Shown: positions 53,220 to 62,119 of the stretch, one piece after another
Layout: the number at the start of each line of letters is the position of its first letter
How positions within the stretch are numbered: the stretch's first letter is position 1
Origin: Roseiarcus sp037446355
Lineage (GTDB): Bacteria; Pseudomonadota; Alphaproteobacteria; Rhizobiales; Beijerinckiaceae
Direction: 5' to 3'
Length of the DNA stretch: 64,000 nucleotides
Assembly: GCA_037446355.1 (NCBI GenBank)
Contig: JBBIIT010000007.1
Coordinates: forward strand, 27,729 to 91,728
Notes under the pieces: model-generated
The model's input: the letters and a program-made list of their open reading frames with translations, nothing else
Told to the model about the DNA's origin: nothing
The model's database searches: none
Made by a program: the position numbers and the translations under genes

Positions 53220-53515
53220 ATGCGGTTCAGGCCGCGCCTCGCCGCGCCGCGCACGCGCTGATCCGGATTTATCAGGTCAGCCTGTCCGGACTGTTGGGAC
53301 GTCAGTGCCGCTATCTGCCGACCTGTTCGACCTATACGGACGAGGCGATCCAGCGCCACGGCCTTTGGGCGGGCGCCTGGATGGGAACGGCGCGCATCTG
53401 TCGCTGCCACCCGTGGGGTGGGTCCGGTTTCGATCCTCCGCCGCGCGAAACGCCGCCCGGCGCCTCCTGGGCGCGGCCGTGGCGCTATGGCCGCTGGCGT
53501 TTCGTCTGCGACTGA
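53216..53515 (+). CDS. yidD: Membrane protein insertion efficiency factor YidD
   Basis: 99-residue inner-face membrane-associated protein that aids YidC-dependent insertion. It carries the family signature CRYLPTCSTYTDEAIQRHG and ICRCHPWGGSGFDPPP, with a short amphipathic N-terminus (IRIYQVSLSGLLG). Translationally coupled to the scaffold gene. It lacks the usual rpmH/rnpA/yidC neighbours, which is common in alphaproteobacteria. Confidence 0.93.
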   Translation: MNAVQAAPRRAAHALIRIYQVSLSGLLGRQCRYLPTCSTYTDEAIQRHGLWAGAWMGTARICRCHPWGGSGFDPPPRETPPGASWARPWRYGRWRFVCD

Positions 53516-53537
53516 GTTTGGCCGTTTTCATCCGACA

Positions 53538-53545
53538 TTAACCAT
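53538..53545 (+). promoter_or_regulatory. CtrA-type half site before the first SGNH gene
   Basis: TTAACCAT, 33 bp upstream of the ATG at 53579. It equals the CtrA half-site consensus, but a single half site is weak evidence. Confidence 0.2.
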
Positions 53546-53578
53546 GCCGTGATGTTTTAGACGCGAGCGGTTTCGCGC

Positions 53579-54247
53579 ATGGGTGTTGCTATGTCGTTGA
53601 TTCGTAAGGTTGTTGCTATGATGATGTTGTTGGCGCCGGCGCCCGCCATCGCTGAGGGGCGCATCATCGGCGACAGTCTCGGCGTCGGCGTCTCATGGGC
53701 CGCCAAGATCACTTCAACCGCGAAGAACAGCGTCTCGATCTACAAGGGCGACGTTTTTGAACAACTCAAGCTGGCCCAGCGCGGCGAGACCGTGTTCATG
53801 AGCCTGGGCACCAACGACGCGATCGGCGGTCTGGTCGACGAACACGTGAAAGTCGCCGCCATCGCGAAAGAAGCTGACGACCGAGGTGTGAAACTGGTGT
53901 GGATGGGTCCGCCCTGCGTTCGCAAGCCTTGGAACCAGTTTTCCAAGAAGCTCGACGAGAACCTGAAAGCGCAACTCGACGGCACTGACGTAATTTACGT
54001 CAGTATGCAGGATCCCGAATTCTGCGAGGCGAAAGTCCATGCGGCCGAAGGGGTTCATTTTACGATGGCGGGCTATACCCTCATGTGGCAAAAAGCGGCC
54101 GCCGTCGCCGGATTCTCTCCCGTCGTCGCTTCGGCAAGCGTGACCAAGACCCCTGCGCCGGAGGGCCGAAAGCCGCACGGCCGCAGGCGTCACCATCGAA
54201 AGCGCGCCGCCGAATCGCCGAAGTCCTCCGCGCGCGCGGCCAACTGA
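53579..54247 (+). CDS. Exported SGNH-hydrolase-fold protein 1
   Basis: 222 residues. Signal peptide MGVAMSLIRKVVAMMMLLAPAPAIA, then GDSLG (Ser33, block I), SLGTND (block III) and EGVHFTMAGY (block V, His160). The usual Asp three residues before the His is Glu157. The last 40 residues are unusually basic and contain GRRRHHRKR, perhaps for binding an anionic polymer. Start could be 53591. It is the first of three SGNH proteins before an MBOAT acyltransferase and probably acts on O-acetyl groups of an envelope polymer. Confidence 0.72.
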   Translation: MGVAMSLIRKVVAMMMLLAPAPAIAEGRIIGDSLGVGVSWAAKITSTAKNSVSIYKGDVFEQLKLAQRGETVFMSLGTNDAIGGLVDEHVKVAAIAKEADDRGVKLVWMGPPCVRKPWNQFSKKLDENLKAQLDGTDVIYVSMQDPEFCEAKVHAAEGVHFTMAGYTLMWQKAAAVAGFSPVVASASVTKTPAPEGRKPHGRRRHHRKRAAESPKSSARAAN

Positions 54248-54278
54248 AAATCGTCCGCGAGCCGAAAGTCCGAGGCCC

Positions 54279-55079
54279 ATGTTTCTATCCGCAACTTCCG
54301 CCCTGAAATTCGCCCTCGCTGGCGCCATTGTGGCGCTGGGCCTGTCGAGGGGCGGGGGAGCGGTTTACGCGGCTGAGGACGCATCGACGCCGGTGCGCAT
54401 CGCTTTCGTCGGCGATTCCATGGCCGACGGCCTGTGGGGCGCGCTGTTCCGGCGCCTCGGAAAAGACAAATGTTTGGCCGAAAAGGTCAAATTGATCCGT
54501 CGGGCGAAGAACGGAACGGGGTTAACCAGGCTTGACCAGTACAATTGGATCGACGAAGTCGCCGCCTTGGCGAGCGATCCCAATCCCGACCTGTTCGTCG
54601 GGTCATTCGGCGTCAACGATCGCCAGCCGATTGTCGAGAAGGACAAGGCCCGGATCGAGGATGGCACGCCCGCCTTCGATCCGCGTTATCAGGCGATCGT
54701 GCAGGACGTCGTCGCCCACGCGGTCGCCGGCGGTGGTTCGATGGTCATCGTGGGGCTGCCGGCGATGTTGAACGCGGACGCCAATGCCGACGCGCAGGAT
54801 AAGAATCGGCTGTTCGCCGCCGCCGTCGCCGCGCTCGCTTCGCCGCGCGCGGCCTATGCGCAGCCCTGGACCTCGGGTTCCAGTCCCGAAGCGTTCAAGC
54901 CGTTCCTGCCCAACGCTAAGAATGCGATGGTGCAGGTGCGCGCGTCCGACGGCGTTCATTTCACGACAGTCGGATACGATATGGTGATGGAGGCGGTCTA
55001 TCCCTCGATCCTGGCGAGCCTGAAACAACGCGGCCGCGACCTCGAAGCCGAGTGTCCACGCCAAGTCGGAACGAGGTGA
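54279..55079 (+). CDS. Exported SGNH/GDSL-family protein 2 (DUF459-like)
   Basis: 266 residues with a signal-anchor or signal peptide near residues 8-31. Triad elements: FVGDSMADG (Ser47), SFGVNDRQ (block III Asn) and SDGVHFTTVGY (Asp224, His227). It is most like DUF459 proteins, a bacterial SGNH group. It lies 31 bp after SGNH 1 and 4 bp before SGNH 3, so the locus is an operon. Confidence 0.8.
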   Translation: MFLSATSALKFALAGAIVALGLSRGGGAVYAAEDASTPVRIAFVGDSMADGLWGALFRRLGKDKCLAEKVKLIRRAKNGTGLTRLDQYNWIDEVAALASDPNPDLFVGSFGVNDRQPIVEKDKARIEDGTPAFDPRYQAIVQDVVAHAVAGGGSMVIVGLPAMLNADANADAQDKNRLFAAAVAALASPRAAYAQPWTSGSSPEAFKPFLPNAKNAMVQVRASDGVHFTTVGYDMVMEAVYPSILASLKQRGRDLEAECPRQVGTR

Positions 55080-55083
55080 GGGA

Positions 55084-56736
55084 TTGCGAGCTCCGGCGCC
55101 GCTCATGATCTGGGCGCTGATCCTGGCGATCGGCGCAGGCGCCGCGGGGCGGGTTTCGATCCTTGACGCGCGACGTTCCTCCACCGCCGAAGCCGCTCCG
55201 ACGCGCAAGCTGACGATTGCCGAGATGTTCGCCAGGGCGCGCGTCGCGCCCGCCTCGCTCGGCGCCGACGCGCAGCGCCGCCTCGCGCAGGCGGCGCAAC
55301 TGACGTTTTCGTCCGATCCTTACGCGACCCAAAGCGTAGCTCGGGGCGTGGAAGCCTGGCGGCCCAAGGTCGTCGATCTTCCGGCGCCGCCGACCCACGA
55401 GACCATCGGTCCGCCCGATGGCGCCGCTACCGTGCTGCGCGTCGCAATGCAACGCCCGGCGCTGCGCGCCGCGCCGCGCCCGGCGACGGCGTTGGCCGCG
55501 CTGGAAGCCGCCGCGCCTTCCGCGCGGGTCGGCGGCGGAGAGGTCTCCGCCTACGGCGAACTTGAGCCCGACAGCTTTTCCTCACATCGGCTGACGATCC
55601 TGCAACTGGGGGACAGCCACACCGCCGCCGACTTCTTCTCCGGCCGGGTGCGCGAGCGCCTCCAGCAGGCGTTCGGGACGGGCGGCGACGCCTATATCGT
55701 GCCAGGCAAGCCGCATATCGGCGTCCGTTCGGCGCTTTTCGAGAGCGATGCCTCGGACGGTTGGACCTACGATGCGCTGCAAAAGTCGGACGCCCGCAAC
55801 CGTTTCTATCTCTCGGGCTTCAACGCGGTCGCGCATCGCGCCGGGGCTTCGCTGAGCCTGCGCGCGCGCGGCGGGCGCGCTTATGACCGGCTGGAGGTCG
55901 CCTTCCTCAAGCAGCCCGGCGGCGGAAAAGCGCAGGTATTGCTCGACGGCGAGCCGAGCGGCGAAATCGATCTCGACGGCGTCGCGGACGAGCGCGCGAT
56001 TCTCGACCTGAAAGCGTCCTCGGGCGCCGACGGGCAGGGCTTCCACGAGGTCGCAGTCAAGGCGCTCAGCGACGCGCCGGTGACGGTCACGGATTTCGAC
56101 GTCGGCCGCGAGGGCGACGGCGTCTCCTATCTGAGCGTCGGTTTTCCCGGAGCGACCGTGCAACTCCTGCAAAAACTGGCGACCGATAACGTAGCCGACG
56201 ACTTCCGCCGCCTCGCGCCCGATGTCGTCGTGCTCGCCTTCGGCACCAACGAGGGCTTCAACGACAACCTCGACGTCGCCGCCTACGCGGCGCAATACGA
56301 GCAGATCGTGCGGCGGTTGACGGCGTTACGGCCGGGTCTGCGCGTCGTCATCATCGGCCCGCCGGACGCCGCGCGCCCAACCGGCTCATGCCACGGGGCG
56401 GGCGTCGGTCAGGACTGCGCGTCGAACGCGCAGATTTCGGCGGGAGCGGGCGGCGGCCAATGCAAGTTCCCGACCCCGCCCAAACTCGGGCCGGTGCGCG
56501 AGGCGCAACGCAAACTGGCGCAGAAACTGGGCGCCGAATTCTGGGATTGGTCGTCAGTGCAGCCGGGCCCCTGCGGCGCGCAGGTCTGGGCGGCCGCCAA
56601 CCCGCCGCTGATGGCACATGATTTCGTGCATATGACGCTCGAAGGCTATAAACAGAGCGCCGACAGATTCGCGGACTACCTGATCCCGCTGATCGACGGC
56701 CGGCAGTCCCGCACCCATGTTGTTTCCAACAATTGA
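55084..56736 (+). CDS. Exported SGNH protein 3, PatB/Ape1-like
   Basis: 550 residues starting with TTG behind GAGGTGAGG (Met at residue 8 is an alternative). It has an N-terminal membrane or signal segment, about 100 low-complexity residues, then LQLGDSHTAADFF (Ser178), a beta-sandwich insertion of about 130 residues, AFGTNEGF and HDFVHMT (Asp513, His516). The GDSHTAxD block and the inserted domain resemble peptidoglycan O-acetyl esterases/transferases Ape1 and PatB, whose insert is CBM35-like. It overlaps the MBOAT gene by 20 bp. Whether it adds or removes acetyl groups cannot be decided. Confidence 0.78.
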   Translation: MRAPAPLMIWALILAIGAGAAGRVSILDARRSSTAEAAPTRKLTIAEMFARARVAPASLGADAQRRLAQAAQLTFSSDPYATQSVARGVEAWRPKVVDLPAPPTHETIGPPDGAATVLRVAMQRPALRAAPRPATALAALEAAAPSARVGGGEVSAYGELEPDSFSSHRLTILQLGDSHTAADFFSGRVRERLQQAFGTGGDAYIVPGKPHIGVRSALFESDASDGWTYDALQKSDARNRFYLSGFNAVAHRAGASLSLRARGGRAYDRLEVAFLKQPGGGKAQVLLDGEPSGEIDLDGVADERAILDLKASSGADGQGFHEVAVKALSDAPVTVTDFDVGREGDGVSYLSVGFPGATVQLLQKLATDNVADDFRRLAPDVVVLAFGTNEGFNDNLDVAAYAAQYEQIVRRLTALRPGLRVVIIGPPDAARPTGSCHGAGVGQDCASNAQISAGAGGGQCKFPTPPKLGPVREAQRKLAQKLGAEFWDWSSVQPGPCGAQVWAAANPPLMAHDFVHMTLEGYKQSADRFADYLIPLIDGRQSRTHVVSNN

Positions 56737-58135
56737 TTTCGCGATCTTCTTTTGCCTGTGCTTGCCGCTGGTCTGGAGCCTGAATTCCCATAACACGCTG
56801 AAGAAGCTGGTTCTTCTCGGCCTCAGCCTAGCCTTTTATGCGTCCTGGAACTGGCGCTTCTTGCTTCTGCTGCTCGCCAGCGCGGCCATCTCCTATCTGG
56901 TCGGCCTTCACGTCGACGCGGCGAGGCGGCGCCCGCTCAGGCGGTTGGTTCTGGCGCTCGGCGTCGCGCTCGATCTCGGCATTCTCGGCTATTTCAAATA
57001 TCTCGATTTCTTCATCGCCCAGACGTTGACGCTCGCGCACGCCCTCGGTCTCAATCCCTCGATCGGCTTCGTCAACGTCACGCTGCCGGTGGCGATTTCG
57101 TTCCTGACTTTCCACGCCATTTCCTACATCGTCGATGTCTATCGCGGCCGGCTCGCGCCGTCGCGCTCGCCCGTCGACATCGTGCTTTACATCAGCTTTT
57201 TCCCGCATCTGGTGGCGGGCCCGATCGTGCGCGCGCACGAGTTCCTGCCGCAGCTCGCCTCGCCCCGCCGCGCGGGCGATTTCTCGTTCGGCGAGAACGC
57301 CTTGCTGATCCTCGGCGGGTTGTTCAAGAAAATGGTGATAGCCAATTATCTGGCGGTGCGTTTCGTCGATCCGGTATTCACCGATCCCTCGCAATTCTCG
57401 CGCGCCGATCTGATCATGGCGGTTTACGCCTACGCCTTCCAGATCTACGCCGATTTTTCCGCCTATACCGACATCGCCATCGGCGTCGCGGCGCTGCTCG
57501 GCTATCGATTTCCGCAGAATTTCAACCAACCCTATCGCGCGCTCGGCATCGGCGATTTTTGGCGCCGCTGGCACATGACGCTTTCGAACTGGCTGCGCGA
57601 CTATCTCTACATACCGCTCGGCGGCAATCGTCACGGGGCGCTCGCCACCGCGCGCAATCTGATGCTGACGATGCTGCTCGGCGGCTTGTGGCACGGCGCC
57701 AACTGGACGTTTCTGATCTGGGGCGCGATGCACGGAGCGATGCTAGTCGTCGATCATGTCTGGCGGCGCAGCGCCGTTTTCGCGCGCTGGGGCTCGAAGC
57801 CACTGGTCAAGGCGCTGGATTGGACGCTTACGTTTCATTTCGTCTGCTTCGCCTGGCTGTTCTTCCGTGCGCCCACGCTCGACGCGGCGATGCAGTTCAT
57901 CGCCGGCGTTTGGAGCGACAACGGCGCGGCGGCGACCATGCCGGGGGTCGTCGCGCCGCTGATCGCGGCGGGAGCGGCGACGCAAATCGTTCCCTCGCGA
58001 TACATCCGGCGCCTCGCGATGAAGTTCGACAATTTCGGCGCGATCGCGCAGACCGCGGTCGGCGCGGCGCTGCTCTATTTCATCGTCGTGATGGCCCCTT
58101 CAGCCTCGGCGCCCTTCATCTATTTCCAGTTCTGA
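56717..58135 (+). CDS. MBOAT family O-acyltransferase (AlgI/PatA-like)
   Basis: 472-residue polytopic membrane protein that passes acetyl groups across the membrane. It begins MLFPTIDFAIFFCLCLPLVW, with VTLPVAISFLTFHAISYIVDVYRG, FFPHLVAGPIVRAHEFLPQL, NFNQPYRALGIGDFWRRWHMTLSNWLRDYLYIPLGGNRHG and the catalytic WHGANWTF (His326). All these are standard for AlgI, DltB and PatA. With adjacent SGNH proteins it should form an O-acetylation pathway for peptidoglycan or an exopolysaccharide. No alginate or cellulose synthase is in the window. Confidence 0.92.
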   Translation: MLFPTIDFAIFFCLCLPLVWSLNSHNTLKKLVLLGLSLAFYASWNWRFLLLLLASAAISYLVGLHVDAARRRPLRRLVLALGVALDLGILGYFKYLDFFIAQTLTLAHALGLNPSIGFVNVTLPVAISFLTFHAISYIVDVYRGRLAPSRSPVDIVLYISFFPHLVAGPIVRAHEFLPQLASPRRAGDFSFGENALLILGGLFKKMVIANYLAVRFVDPVFTDPSQFSRADLIMAVYAYAFQIYADFSAYTDIAIGVAALLGYRFPQNFNQPYRALGIGDFWRRWHMTLSNWLRDYLYIPLGGNRHGALATARNLMLTMLLGGLWHGANWTFLIWGAMHGAMLVVDHVWRRSAVFARWGSKPLVKALDWTLTFHFVCFAWLFFRAPTLDAAMQFIAGVWSDNGAAATMPGVVAPLIAAGAATQIVPSRYIRRLAMKFDNFGAIAQTAVGAALLYFIVVMAPSASAPFIYFQF

Positions 58136-58150
58136 GGAGGACGCGGCGCG

Positions 58151-58408
58151 ATGATCGACAAGCCCAAGTCCATCGCCAGCCCGTGGCGACGCACCGCCGT
58201 TATTTATGCGATCCTCGCGCTCGGCGCCTTCGCGTTTCCCGGCGGGATCGTCGGTTGGCTGGACGAGCGCAACGGCACTGGCCGGTTGGCGGCGCCGCTG
58301 GCGCTCGCGCGCGGCGTCGAGACCATCTCGGGCGCGATTGGCCTCAAATTCATCGGCGCCGCTTTGCGCGAGCGATTTCAGGCTTTCGTCGGGGATACCG
58401 ATTCCTGA
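58151..58408 (+). CDS. Small membrane protein at the end of the O-acetylation locus
   Basis: 85 residues with one clear transmembrane segment (AVIYAILALGAFAFPGGIVGWL) and a second, weaker amphipathic stretch. GAGGAGG is 11 nt upstream of the ATG, good support for a real gene. No recognised family. Its place directly after the MBOAT gene suggests an accessory subunit. Confidence 0.65.
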   Translation: MIDKPKSIASPWRRTAVIYAILALGAFAFPGGIVGWLDERNGTGRLAAPLALARGVETISGAIGLKFIGAALRERFQAFVGDTDS

Positions 58409-58412
58409 TGGC

Positions 58413-58838
58413 TCAAAACGGCTTGAGGACAACGAGCGGCGCGATGACGAGGACGCCGAGAAGAATCGCGGGCGCGCAATAGCGCACGAGCGGCGAGGGC
58501 GATCGGCTCGCGTCGGCGGCGAGGCGGCGCAGATTTCCGGTGAGTACGCCATGCACGGCGCCGAGAAGCAGCGCGACAGACAGTTTGACGATCAACCAGG
58601 GCGCGGGAAACCAGTGGCCTTCGACGATCAGCGCCAGGCCGAGACCCCAGACCAGCAGGATCGCCGGCGTCGTGACCTTGCGGTCCCACCCGCGAATGAA
58701 CATTAGCAGGTTTGTCTGTTCTGGCGTGCGGGTTCCCGAGGCCGGCAGCGCCGAAAGAACCAACGCGACCGCGATCATGCCTGCAATCCAAATGACGACC
58801 GCGGCGACGTGGGCCGCCTTGATCCAAAGATAATCCAT
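58413..58838 (-). CDS. CopD/HemJ-like four-helix membrane protein
   Basis: 141 residues, four hydrophobic helices. It begins MDYLWIKAAHVAAVVIWIAGM, close to the HemJ (oxygen-independent-type protoporphyrinogen oxidase) and CopD patterns with the helix-1 His, and continues with WDRKVTTPAILLVWGLGLAL and WLIVKLSVALLLGAVHGVL. It lacks the LPRLFVYH stretch of HemJ, so a CopD-family assignment is safer. It converges with the small membrane protein gene, 4 bp apart. Confidence 0.7.
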   Translation of the reverse strand: MDYLWIKAAHVAAVVIWIAGMIAVALVLSALPASGTRTPEQTNLLMFIRGWDRKVTTPAILLVWGLGLALIVEGHWFPAPWLIVKLSVALLLGAVHGVLTGNLRRLAADASRSPSPLVRYCAPAILLGVLVIAPLVVLKPF

Positions 58839-58925
58839 CCAGCGCCGCCCCCGGTTCGCGCCTTCATAGCCGCCCGCCGCGCGTCATGCTAGACAGGCGC
58901 GCGGAAAGCAGCCGGAGGGCGCGCC

Positions 58926-59819
58926 TTGTCAAGAACCGCCGTCAACGAAATCGAAGTCGAGTTCGAAGTCTTCGGGCGATCGGATGCGCCGGCGATTCTT
59001 CTGATATCGGGGCTCGGCGTGCAGATGACGCGCTGGGCGGTCCCGTTCTGCGAGCAGCTCGTCGATCGCGGCTTTTTCGTCGTTCGTTACGACAACCGCG
59101 ACGTCGGCCGCTCCACGCATTTTCATGCCGCGCCGGTTCCCAGCATCGACGCCGTCGTCGCGGCGCTGAAGTACGGCAAAACTCCCGACGTGCCCTACAC
59201 GCTGCGCGATATGGCGATGGATGCCGTCGGCCTGCTCGACGCGCTCGATATCGAAAGCGGGCATCTGGTCGGGCGCTCGATGGGCGGCATGATCGGGCAA
59301 CTCGTCGCTGCCGAATTCCCCGCGCGCGCGACGTCGTTGACCTCGATCATGTCGAGTTCCGGCAACCCGAACCTGCCGCCCGGCGACCCCAAGGCGGTTT
59401 CGCTTTTGCGCGCGGTCGCTCCCGACCCCCGGCTCGATGAGGACGCCTATCTCGATCATGCCGTTGCGGTAGCGCGTGCGCTCGCCGGGACTGCATACCC
59501 GTTTGACGAGGCGTTCGCGCGCACCCAAGCGCGCGAGGAGGCGCGGCGCGCGTTCGATCCGGCGGGCGTCGGGCGCCAGTTCGCCGCGCTGGTCGCCGAC
59601 GGCGACCGCCGTTCCCGCCTGAAGACGATCGTGACGCCGACGCAGGTGATACACGGCGATGCGGACCCGCTGGTTCCGCTCGACTGCGGAAAGGACACCG
59701 CGGCCAATATTCATGGCGCCGAGCTTCGCGTCATTTCCGGCATGGGGCACGAAATCCCGCCGCCGCTCTACGAGGACATCGCGGCGATGATCTCGATCTG
59801 GGCGCGCTTTTGCGAATGA
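58926..59819 (+). CDS. Alpha/beta hydrolase
   Basis: 297-residue soluble hydrolase, TTG start with GGAGGG 7 nt upstream. Triad visible: GRSMGG nucleophile elbow (Ser118), Asp in VIHGDADPLVPL and His in GMGHEIPPPLY. The oxyanion strand is ILLISGLGVQMTRW. It resembles the esterase/aclacinomycin-methylesterase (RdmC-like) group. Substrate unknown. Confidence 0.87.
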   Translation: MSRTAVNEIEVEFEVFGRSDAPAILLISGLGVQMTRWAVPFCEQLVDRGFFVVRYDNRDVGRSTHFHAAPVPSIDAVVAALKYGKTPDVPYTLRDMAMDAVGLLDALDIESGHLVGRSMGGMIGQLVAAEFPARATSLTSIMSSSGNPNLPPGDPKAVSLLRAVAPDPRLDEDAYLDHAVAVARALAGTAYPFDEAFARTQAREEARRAFDPAGVGRQFAALVADGDRRSRLKTIVTPTQVIHGDADPLVPLDCGKDTAANIHGAELRVISGMGHEIPPPLYEDIAAMISIWARFCE

Positions 59820-59837
59820 CGCGGCGCCGGCGCGGGG

Positions 59838-59866
59838 TTGCCCTAAAGCGTCGGCTTGATTATATC
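59838..59866 (+). promoter_or_regulatory. Candidate sigma-70 promoter of thrS
   Basis: TTGCCC (59838-59843), a 17-nt spacer, TATATC (59861-59866), 58 bp before the thrS ATG. No T-box or other leader RNA was recognised. Confidence 0.45.
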
Positions 59867-59923
59867 GCGCGAACCCCCCCGCTTACGCCGGCCCGTTTCG
59901 GCGAGTGAGCCTTAGGAGCCCTT

Positions 59924-61891
59924 ATGATCCACGTCACCTTCCCGGACGGCGCGACCCGGAGCTTTGAGCCTGGCGTCACTGGCCTCGAAATCGCCAAATC
60001 CATTTCGCCTTCGCTCGCCAAGCGCACCGTGGCGATGGCGCTCGACGGCGCCGTCGTCGACCTTGCCGACAACATCGAGACGAACGCCAGGATCGAGTTC
60101 CTCAATCGCGACGACCCGCGCGCGCTCGAACTCATCCGCCACGACGCGGCGCATGTGCTCGCCGAGGCGGTGCAGTCGCTTTGGCCGGGCACGCAAGTCA
60201 CGATCGGCCCGGTCATCGAGAACGGTTTCTATTACGACTTCTATCGCGAGACGCCGTTCACGCCCGAGGACTTCCCGGCCATCGAGAAGCGGATGCGCGA
60301 GATCGTCGCACGCGACACGCCATTCGTAAGGTCGGTCGTCAGTCGCGACGAGGCCAAGGCCTATTTCGAGAAGAAGGGCGAGGCGTTCAAGATCGAATTG
60401 ATCGACGCCATTCCCGCGGATCAGGACTTGAAGCTCTATAGCCAGGGTGACTGGCTCGATCTTTGCCGTGGGCCGCACATGACCTCGACGGGCAAGGTCG
60501 GCGAGGCGTTCAAGCTGATGAAGGTCGCGGGCGCCTATTGGCGCGGCGATTCGACCAAGCCGATGTTGTCGCGCATCTACGCCACCGCCTTTGCCAAACG
60601 CGAGGAGCTGGACGCCTATCTCAAGCAGATAGAGGAAGCCGAGAAGCGCGACCATCGCAAGCTCGCTCGCGAAATGGACCTGTTCCATTTTCAGGAGGAG
60701 GGGCCGGGCACGGTGTTCTGGCACCCGAAGGGCTGGACCCTGTTCCAGACCCTCATCGCCTACATGCGTCGTCGCCTCGCTGCCGATTATATGGAAGTGA
60801 GCGCGCCGCAAGTCCTCGACAAACATCTGTGGGAAATCTCCGGCCACTGGGGCTGGTATCGCGAAAGCATGTTCATGGCGCGCCCCGCTGGCGACGAAGC
60901 GGAGGGCGAGGACGAGCGCGTCTATGCGCTCAAACCGATGAACTGCCCGGGACATATCCAGATTTTCAAGAACGGCCTGCGGTCTTATCGCGAATTGCCG
61001 CTGCGTCTGGCCGAATTCGGCGTCGTGCACCGCTACGAACCTTCGGGCGCGCTGCACGGCGTGATGCGCGTGCGCGCTTTCACGCAGGACGACGCGCATA
61101 TCTTCTGCACCGAAGATCAGATGGCCTCGGAATGCCACAAGATCAACGAACTCATCCTCTCGGTCTACAAAGACTTCGGCTTCGACAAGATTGTCGTCAA
61201 ACTCTCGACCCGGCCCGAAAAACGCGTGGGCACGGATGAGATGTGGGATCACGCCGAAGCCGTGATGAGGCAAGTGCTGGAGGAGATCAAGGCGCGGCAT
61301 GGCGACGTCGTGACGACGCAGATCAATCCTGGCGAAGGCGCCTTCTATGGGCCGAAATTCGAATATGTGCTTCGCGACGCGATCGGTCGCGACTGGCAAT
61401 GCGGGACGACGCAGGTCGATTTCAATTTACCCGAGCGTTTCGGCGCGTTCTACATCGCCCCCAACAGCGAGAAGACGACGCCGGTCATGGTTCACCGCGC
61501 AATCTGCGGCTCGATGGAGCGTTTCACCGGCATCCTGCTCGAACATTTCGCCGGGCATCTGCCGCTCTGGCTCGCGCCGACGCAGATCGTCGTCTGCACG
61601 ATCACGCAGGAAGCCGACGACTATGCGATGGAGCTGGTCGCGGCCGCGCGCCGCAAGGGTCTGCGCGTCGAGGTCGATCTTCGCAACGAGAAGATCAGCT
61701 ACAAGGTGCGCGAACATTCCCTCGCCAAGGTTCCCGTGCTGATCGCGGTCGGCAAGAAGGAAGCGGCCGAGCGCACCGTCTCGATCCGCCGCATGGGCTC
61801 GAACGAACAGCGCGCGGCCGGTTTTGACGAGGCGATCGCGGATTTCGTCGCGGAGGCGCAAGCCCCGGATTTGCGGAGGTTGGAAGCGTGA
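59924..61891 (+). CDS. thrS: Threonyl-tRNA synthetase
   Basis: Class II aminoacyl-tRNA synthetase charging tRNA-Thr; 655 residues. An N-terminal TGS domain (MIHVTFPDGATRSFEPGVTG) is followed by the editing domain with RHDAAHVLAEAV and the zinc-site Cys/His region LCRGPHMTSTG. The catalytic core has MNCPGHIQIFK, RVRAFTQDDAHIFC and HRAICGSMERF, and the C-terminal anticodon-binding domain is around LAPTQIVVCTIT. AGGAG precedes the ATG. The stop overlaps the next gene (GTGA, 61888-61891). Confidence 0.97.
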   Translation: MIHVTFPDGATRSFEPGVTGLEIAKSISPSLAKRTVAMALDGAVVDLADNIETNARIEFLNRDDPRALELIRHDAAHVLAEAVQSLWPGTQVTIGPVIENGFYYDFYRETPFTPEDFPAIEKRMREIVARDTPFVRSVVSRDEAKAYFEKKGEAFKIELIDAIPADQDLKLYSQGDWLDLCRGPHMTSTGKVGEAFKLMKVAGAYWRGDSTKPMLSRIYATAFAKREELDAYLKQIEEAEKRDHRKLAREMDLFHFQEEGPGTVFWHPKGWTLFQTLIAYMRRRLAADYMEVSAPQVLDKHLWEISGHWGWYRESMFMARPAGDEAEGEDERVYALKPMNCPGHIQIFKNGLRSYRELPLRLAEFGVVHRYEPSGALHGVMRVRAFTQDDAHIFCTEDQMASECHKINELILSVYKDFGFDKIVVKLSTRPEKRVGTDEMWDHAEAVMRQVLEEIKARHGDVVTTQINPGEGAFYGPKFEYVLRDAIGRDWQCGTTQVDFNLPERFGAFYIAPNSEKTTPVMVHRAICGSMERFTGILLEHFAGHLPLWLAPTQIVVCTITQEADDYAMELVAAARRKGLRVEVDLRNEKISYKVREHSLAKVPVLIAVGKKEAAERTVSIRRMGSNEQRAAGFDEAIADFVAEAQAPDLRRLEA

Positions 61892-62112
61892 GCGACGAAA
61901 TCATCGTCAAGGACAGCAATGGCGCTCGGCTCGCCGATGGCGATTCCGTGACGCTCGTCAAGGATCTCAAGGTCAAGGGAACCTCGGAGACGCTGAAGCG
62001 CGGAACGCTGGTCAAAAACATCCGCCTGACCGACGATCCCGCCGAGATCGAATGCAACACCAAACAGGTCAAGGGTCTCGTGCTGCGCACGGAGTTCGTG
62101 AGGAAGAGTTAG
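61888..62112 (+). CDS. PhnA/YjdM C-terminal-domain protein
   Basis: 74-residue protein matching the C-terminal PhnA (YjdM) domain: VKDSNGARLADGDSVTLVKDLKVKG, LKRGTLVKNIRLTDDPAEIEC. It lacks the N-terminal zinc ribbon of full-length YjdM. Despite the old name it is not tied to phosphonate breakdown. GTG start coupled to the thrS stop, so it is made with ThrS. Confidence 0.85.
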   Translation: MSDEIIVKDSNGARLADGDSVTLVKDLKVKGTSETLKRGTLVKNIRLTDDPAEIECNTKQVKGLVLRTEFVRKS

Positions 62113-62119
62113 CAGTCAC

